Shown in pieces: positions 12,686 through 14,531 of a DNA stretch of 14,531 nt. The position numbers and the translations under genes are program-made. The notes under the pieces were generated by a model that saw nothing but the letters and a program-made list of their open reading frames with translations, ran no database searches and was not told the DNA's origin. Position 1 is the first letter of the stretch. Every line of letters begins with the position of its first letter. The DNA is from Anaeromyxobacter sp. GTDB lineage: Bacteria; Myxococcota; Myxococcia; Myxococcales; Anaeromyxobacteraceae. The stretch covers positions 1-14,531 of the forward strand of contig JAHWYA010000007.1 of NCBI GenBank assembly GCA_020028115.1, given 5' to 3'.

Positions 12686-14531
12686 TCAATGGAACGCCTG
12701 CACCGCGATCGTCGCCTCGTCCGCCGCTGGCGTCCGCCGCGCTTCCAGCGCGAGCGACAGGCCGCGAGTGACGTGAAGGCGTAGCGAGGAGCGCAGGTCG
12801 AACGTCTCCCGCGGCGAGGCGTCCGGCAGCCAGCGCCAGCGCGCGTCGGCGACGAGGACGATCCGCGGGGAGGCCCGCAGCCGGACGGTGCCGCCCGGCC
12901 CGACGCCGAGCCGCTCCGGGCGGCCGCCGGCGCCCTCGAGGTGGGCGGCGGCCTCGAGGGCGAGGTCCGTCCCGGCGTACAGGTCGAGCGGCCCGAGCGT
13001 CTTCGCGAACCCCGCGCCGAACTCGACCTGCCCGGCGAGGCACGCGGCGCAGCCCGCGTCGCGGACGGTGGCGGCGCCGAACCGGATCCGCCACGACGGC
13101 CGGAGCTCGAACCGCGAGAGGTCGTTCAGCACCGCGATGCGGACGAGCCACAGCTCGTCCACCTCCGCCCCCAGATCGCGGGGGACGAGGCGGAGCCGGG
13201 CCGGCAGGAACTCGATCTGCGAGAGCGGCGGGTAGCCCTCCGGCGGATCGCCGAGGTCGTGGAGCGCGAGCCGGAGCTCGAGGAGCGTGAAGGCGCCGTC
13301 GCGCGTCGAGTACCCGCCGCCCGCGCCCATGCGCGCCGAGGCGTGGCCGAGCTGCGGCGCGCCCGCCTTCGGGGGCTCGAGCGCGAGCGGCGGCGAGACC
13401 ACCCCGAGGGCGCTCCGGCGCTCGAGCAGCGTCTGGCGCTCGCGGGCCGCGCCGGGCGCCTTGCCGATCGCGAGGTCGCGGCCGAAGCGCAGGTCCACGT
13501 GATCGAGGGCGGCGTCGAGCACCGCCGCCTCGCCGTCCTTCCCGAGGCCGGGCGGGAGCGGCGCCCGCGCGTCCGCGGCGAGGGCGTCGACCGCGCCGCG
13601 GCCGGCGCCGTCGAGCCGTCCGAGGCGCGCGACGAACTGGGTCCGGATCGAGGGGCGCCAGGCGACGCCGCGGACGAGCCCGGGGTTCCGGAAGAGCGCC
13701 TTCACCGTATCGGCGGGGATGACGACGGCCCGCCCGACGTGCTCGAGGAGGGACAGCCGCGGCGCCGCCGCCTCGAGCGCGCCGAGGATGTGGTAGCTGC
13801 AGTTCTCGTCGAGGTACCAGTAGTCGAAGTAGGTCCCGCCGAGCTCCCAGAGGTGCGCGGAGAGGAGCGCGACCTCGCCCGGCGTGAGCGCGAGGTCGTA
13901 CTCCCACAGGTCGCGCGACTCGGCGTCCGCGTACTCCCGGACCTTGTAGTAGTAGGCGACGTTCCGGAACTCGCCCTTGAAGAGCCCGAGGAGCCCCTTC
14001 GCCGCGTAGAGGACGGCGTTCCCGGTGTCGACCGTCGCCGAGTAGTCGATCCCGTAGTCGAGGAGCTCCCACTCGCGCCCGGCGCGCGCCGCGTCGTCCT
14101 TGTTGAGCCTGAGGAACGTGTGCCCGAAGGCGGAGGCGGGGTTGTTGAGGTAGTACGACGAGAAGACGAGGGTCGCGGAGCGGGGCCGGATCCGGTCGAG
14201 GAACGCCTCGAACCGCGGGCAGCGCCGCGGTGGCAGCCGCGCGAGGTCGGCGCCGAGGCGCCCCGCGAGGAAGGCGAACCGCGCCGGATACCGGCACATC
14301 GCGTCGGAGAGCTCGTCCTGGACCGGCCGGTCGTCGAAGAGCGCGCGGAGCGTCGCCTCGAGCTCGGCGCGGGGGTCGGTCTTCCCGCGGAGCGCGCGGA
14401 AGAACGCCGTCCCGTCGACCTCGCTCTCGAGCCCGCCCTTCCGCGTCGGGCGCCAGTGGCCGAGCCGCAGCCAGCCCGGGTCCTGCCACAGGCGCGCGGT
14501 CCGGGCGCGCGCGAGGAGCTCCGCGAGGTGG
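12686..14531 (-). CDS. Large secreted DUF4105 (Lnb_N-like, papain-fold) protein, 5' end outside the window
   Basis: The frame is open from the TGA at 12686 to the right edge (615 codons visible), so the ATG at 14299 is internal. The 77 codons upstream of it (HLAELLARARTARLWQDPGW, later SEVDGTAFF and DPRAELEATLRALFDD) give the N-terminal helical region I know from this family. After CRYPARFAFL comes the DUF4105 domain. The His motif LVFSSYYLNNPASAFGHTFL carries His (codon 14120-14122) and the Cys motif WYLDENCSYHILG carries Cys (codon 13799-13801). The C-terminal third is beta-rich (YSTRDGAFTLLELRLALHDL to ALEARRTPAADEATIAVQAFH), as in the 512-residue paralogue. It is likely exported, though its signal peptide is out of view. 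The GC content is as high as in the liv operon. The family link to lipoprotein N-acyltransferase Lnb is by fold only. Confidence 0.87.
   Translation of the reverse strand, partial: HLAELLARARTARLWQDPGWLRLGHWRPTRKGGLESEVDGTAFFRALRGKTDPRAELEATLRALFDDRPVQDELSDAMCRYPARFAFLAGRLGADLARLPPRRCPRFEAFLDRIRPRSATLVFSSYYLNNPASAFGHTFLRLNKDDAARAGREWELLDYGIDYSATVDTGNAVLYAAKGLLGLFKGEFRNVAYYYKVREYADAESRDLWEYDLALTPGEVALLSAHLWELGGTYFDYWYLDENCSYHILGALEAAAPRLSLLEHVGRAVVIPADTVKALFRNPGLVRGVAWRPSIRTQFVARLGRLDGAGRGAVDALAADARAPLPPGLGKDGEAAVLDAALDHVDLRFGRDLAIGKAPGAARERQTLLERRSALGVVSPPLALEPPKAGAPQLGHASARMGAGGGYSTRDGAFTLLELRLALHDLGDPPEGYPPLSQIEFLPARLRLVPRDLGAEVDELWLVRIAVLNDLSRFELRPSWRIRFGAATVRDAGCAACLAGQVEFGAGFAKTLGPLDLYAGTDLALEAAAHLEGAGGRPERLGVGPGGTVRLRASPRIVLVADARWRWLPDASPRETFDLRSSLRLHVTRGLSLALEARRTPAADEATIAVQAFH

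Noticed and set aside
1..14531. CRISPR array, tRNA/rRNA, insertion sequence or prophage genes
   Set aside because: I saw no regularly spaced direct repeats, cloverleaf sequence, transposase/integrase motifs or terminal inverted repeats on either strand.

Overview
The window is very GC-rich, with strong G/C third-position bias and every supportable gene on the minus strand. The content (a ferredoxin-linked 2-oxoacid oxidoreductase, two phenylacetate-CoA ligases, a branched-chain-type amino acid ABC transporter and secreted myxobacterial-looking proteins) suggests a high-GC facultative or anaerobic deltaproteobacterium/Myxococcota, for example Anaeromyxobacter-like. That assignment is an inference from composition and gene content; there is no rRNA marker.

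Layout, left to right (transcription runs right to left). Positions 1-162 hold the 5' end of a secreted Ala/Pro-rich protein gene that leaves the window. Positions 163-493 are a lower-GC intergenic stretch with a hairpin just downstream of livF. Positions 494-10209 are one compact block of ten genes, in transcription order iorA-iorB-paaK-ACT-paaK-livJ-livH-livM-livG-livF, with overlaps or gaps of at most 65 bases. Positions 10210-10363 are the presumed promoter region of that operon and the terminator region of the next unit. Positions 10364-12514 hold a two-gene unit (PEGA-type lipoprotein followed by a DUF4105/Lnb_N-domain secreted protein). Positions 12515-12685 are a lower-GC intergenic region with nested inverted repeats. 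Positions 12686-14531 hold most of a second, larger DUF4105 protein whose 5' end lies outside the window.

The ten-gene operon reads as an aryl-amino-acid/arylacetate module. A Liv-type transporter (binding protein, two permeases, two ATPases) would import an amino acid or aromatic acid. The two PaaK-type ligases make arylacetyl-CoA from arylacetates. IorAB interconverts arylpyruvate plus CoA with arylacetyl-CoA plus CO2 and reducing equivalents. The small tandem-ACT protein is a plausible amino-acid sensor. The module could run in either direction: catabolism of Phe/Tyr/Trp, or salvage of arylacetates into amino acids. The striking point is that IorA ends before the C-terminal 2x[4Fe-4S] ferredoxin domain normal for this subunit.

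The right-hand region pairs two papain-like DUF4105 proteins, each with the conserved His and Cys, around a lipoprotein. DUF4105 is, to my recollection, the periplasmic domain family of the Bacteroides lipoprotein N-acyltransferase Lnb. A link between these enzymes and lipoprotein maturation is therefore worth testing, but it is inference only.
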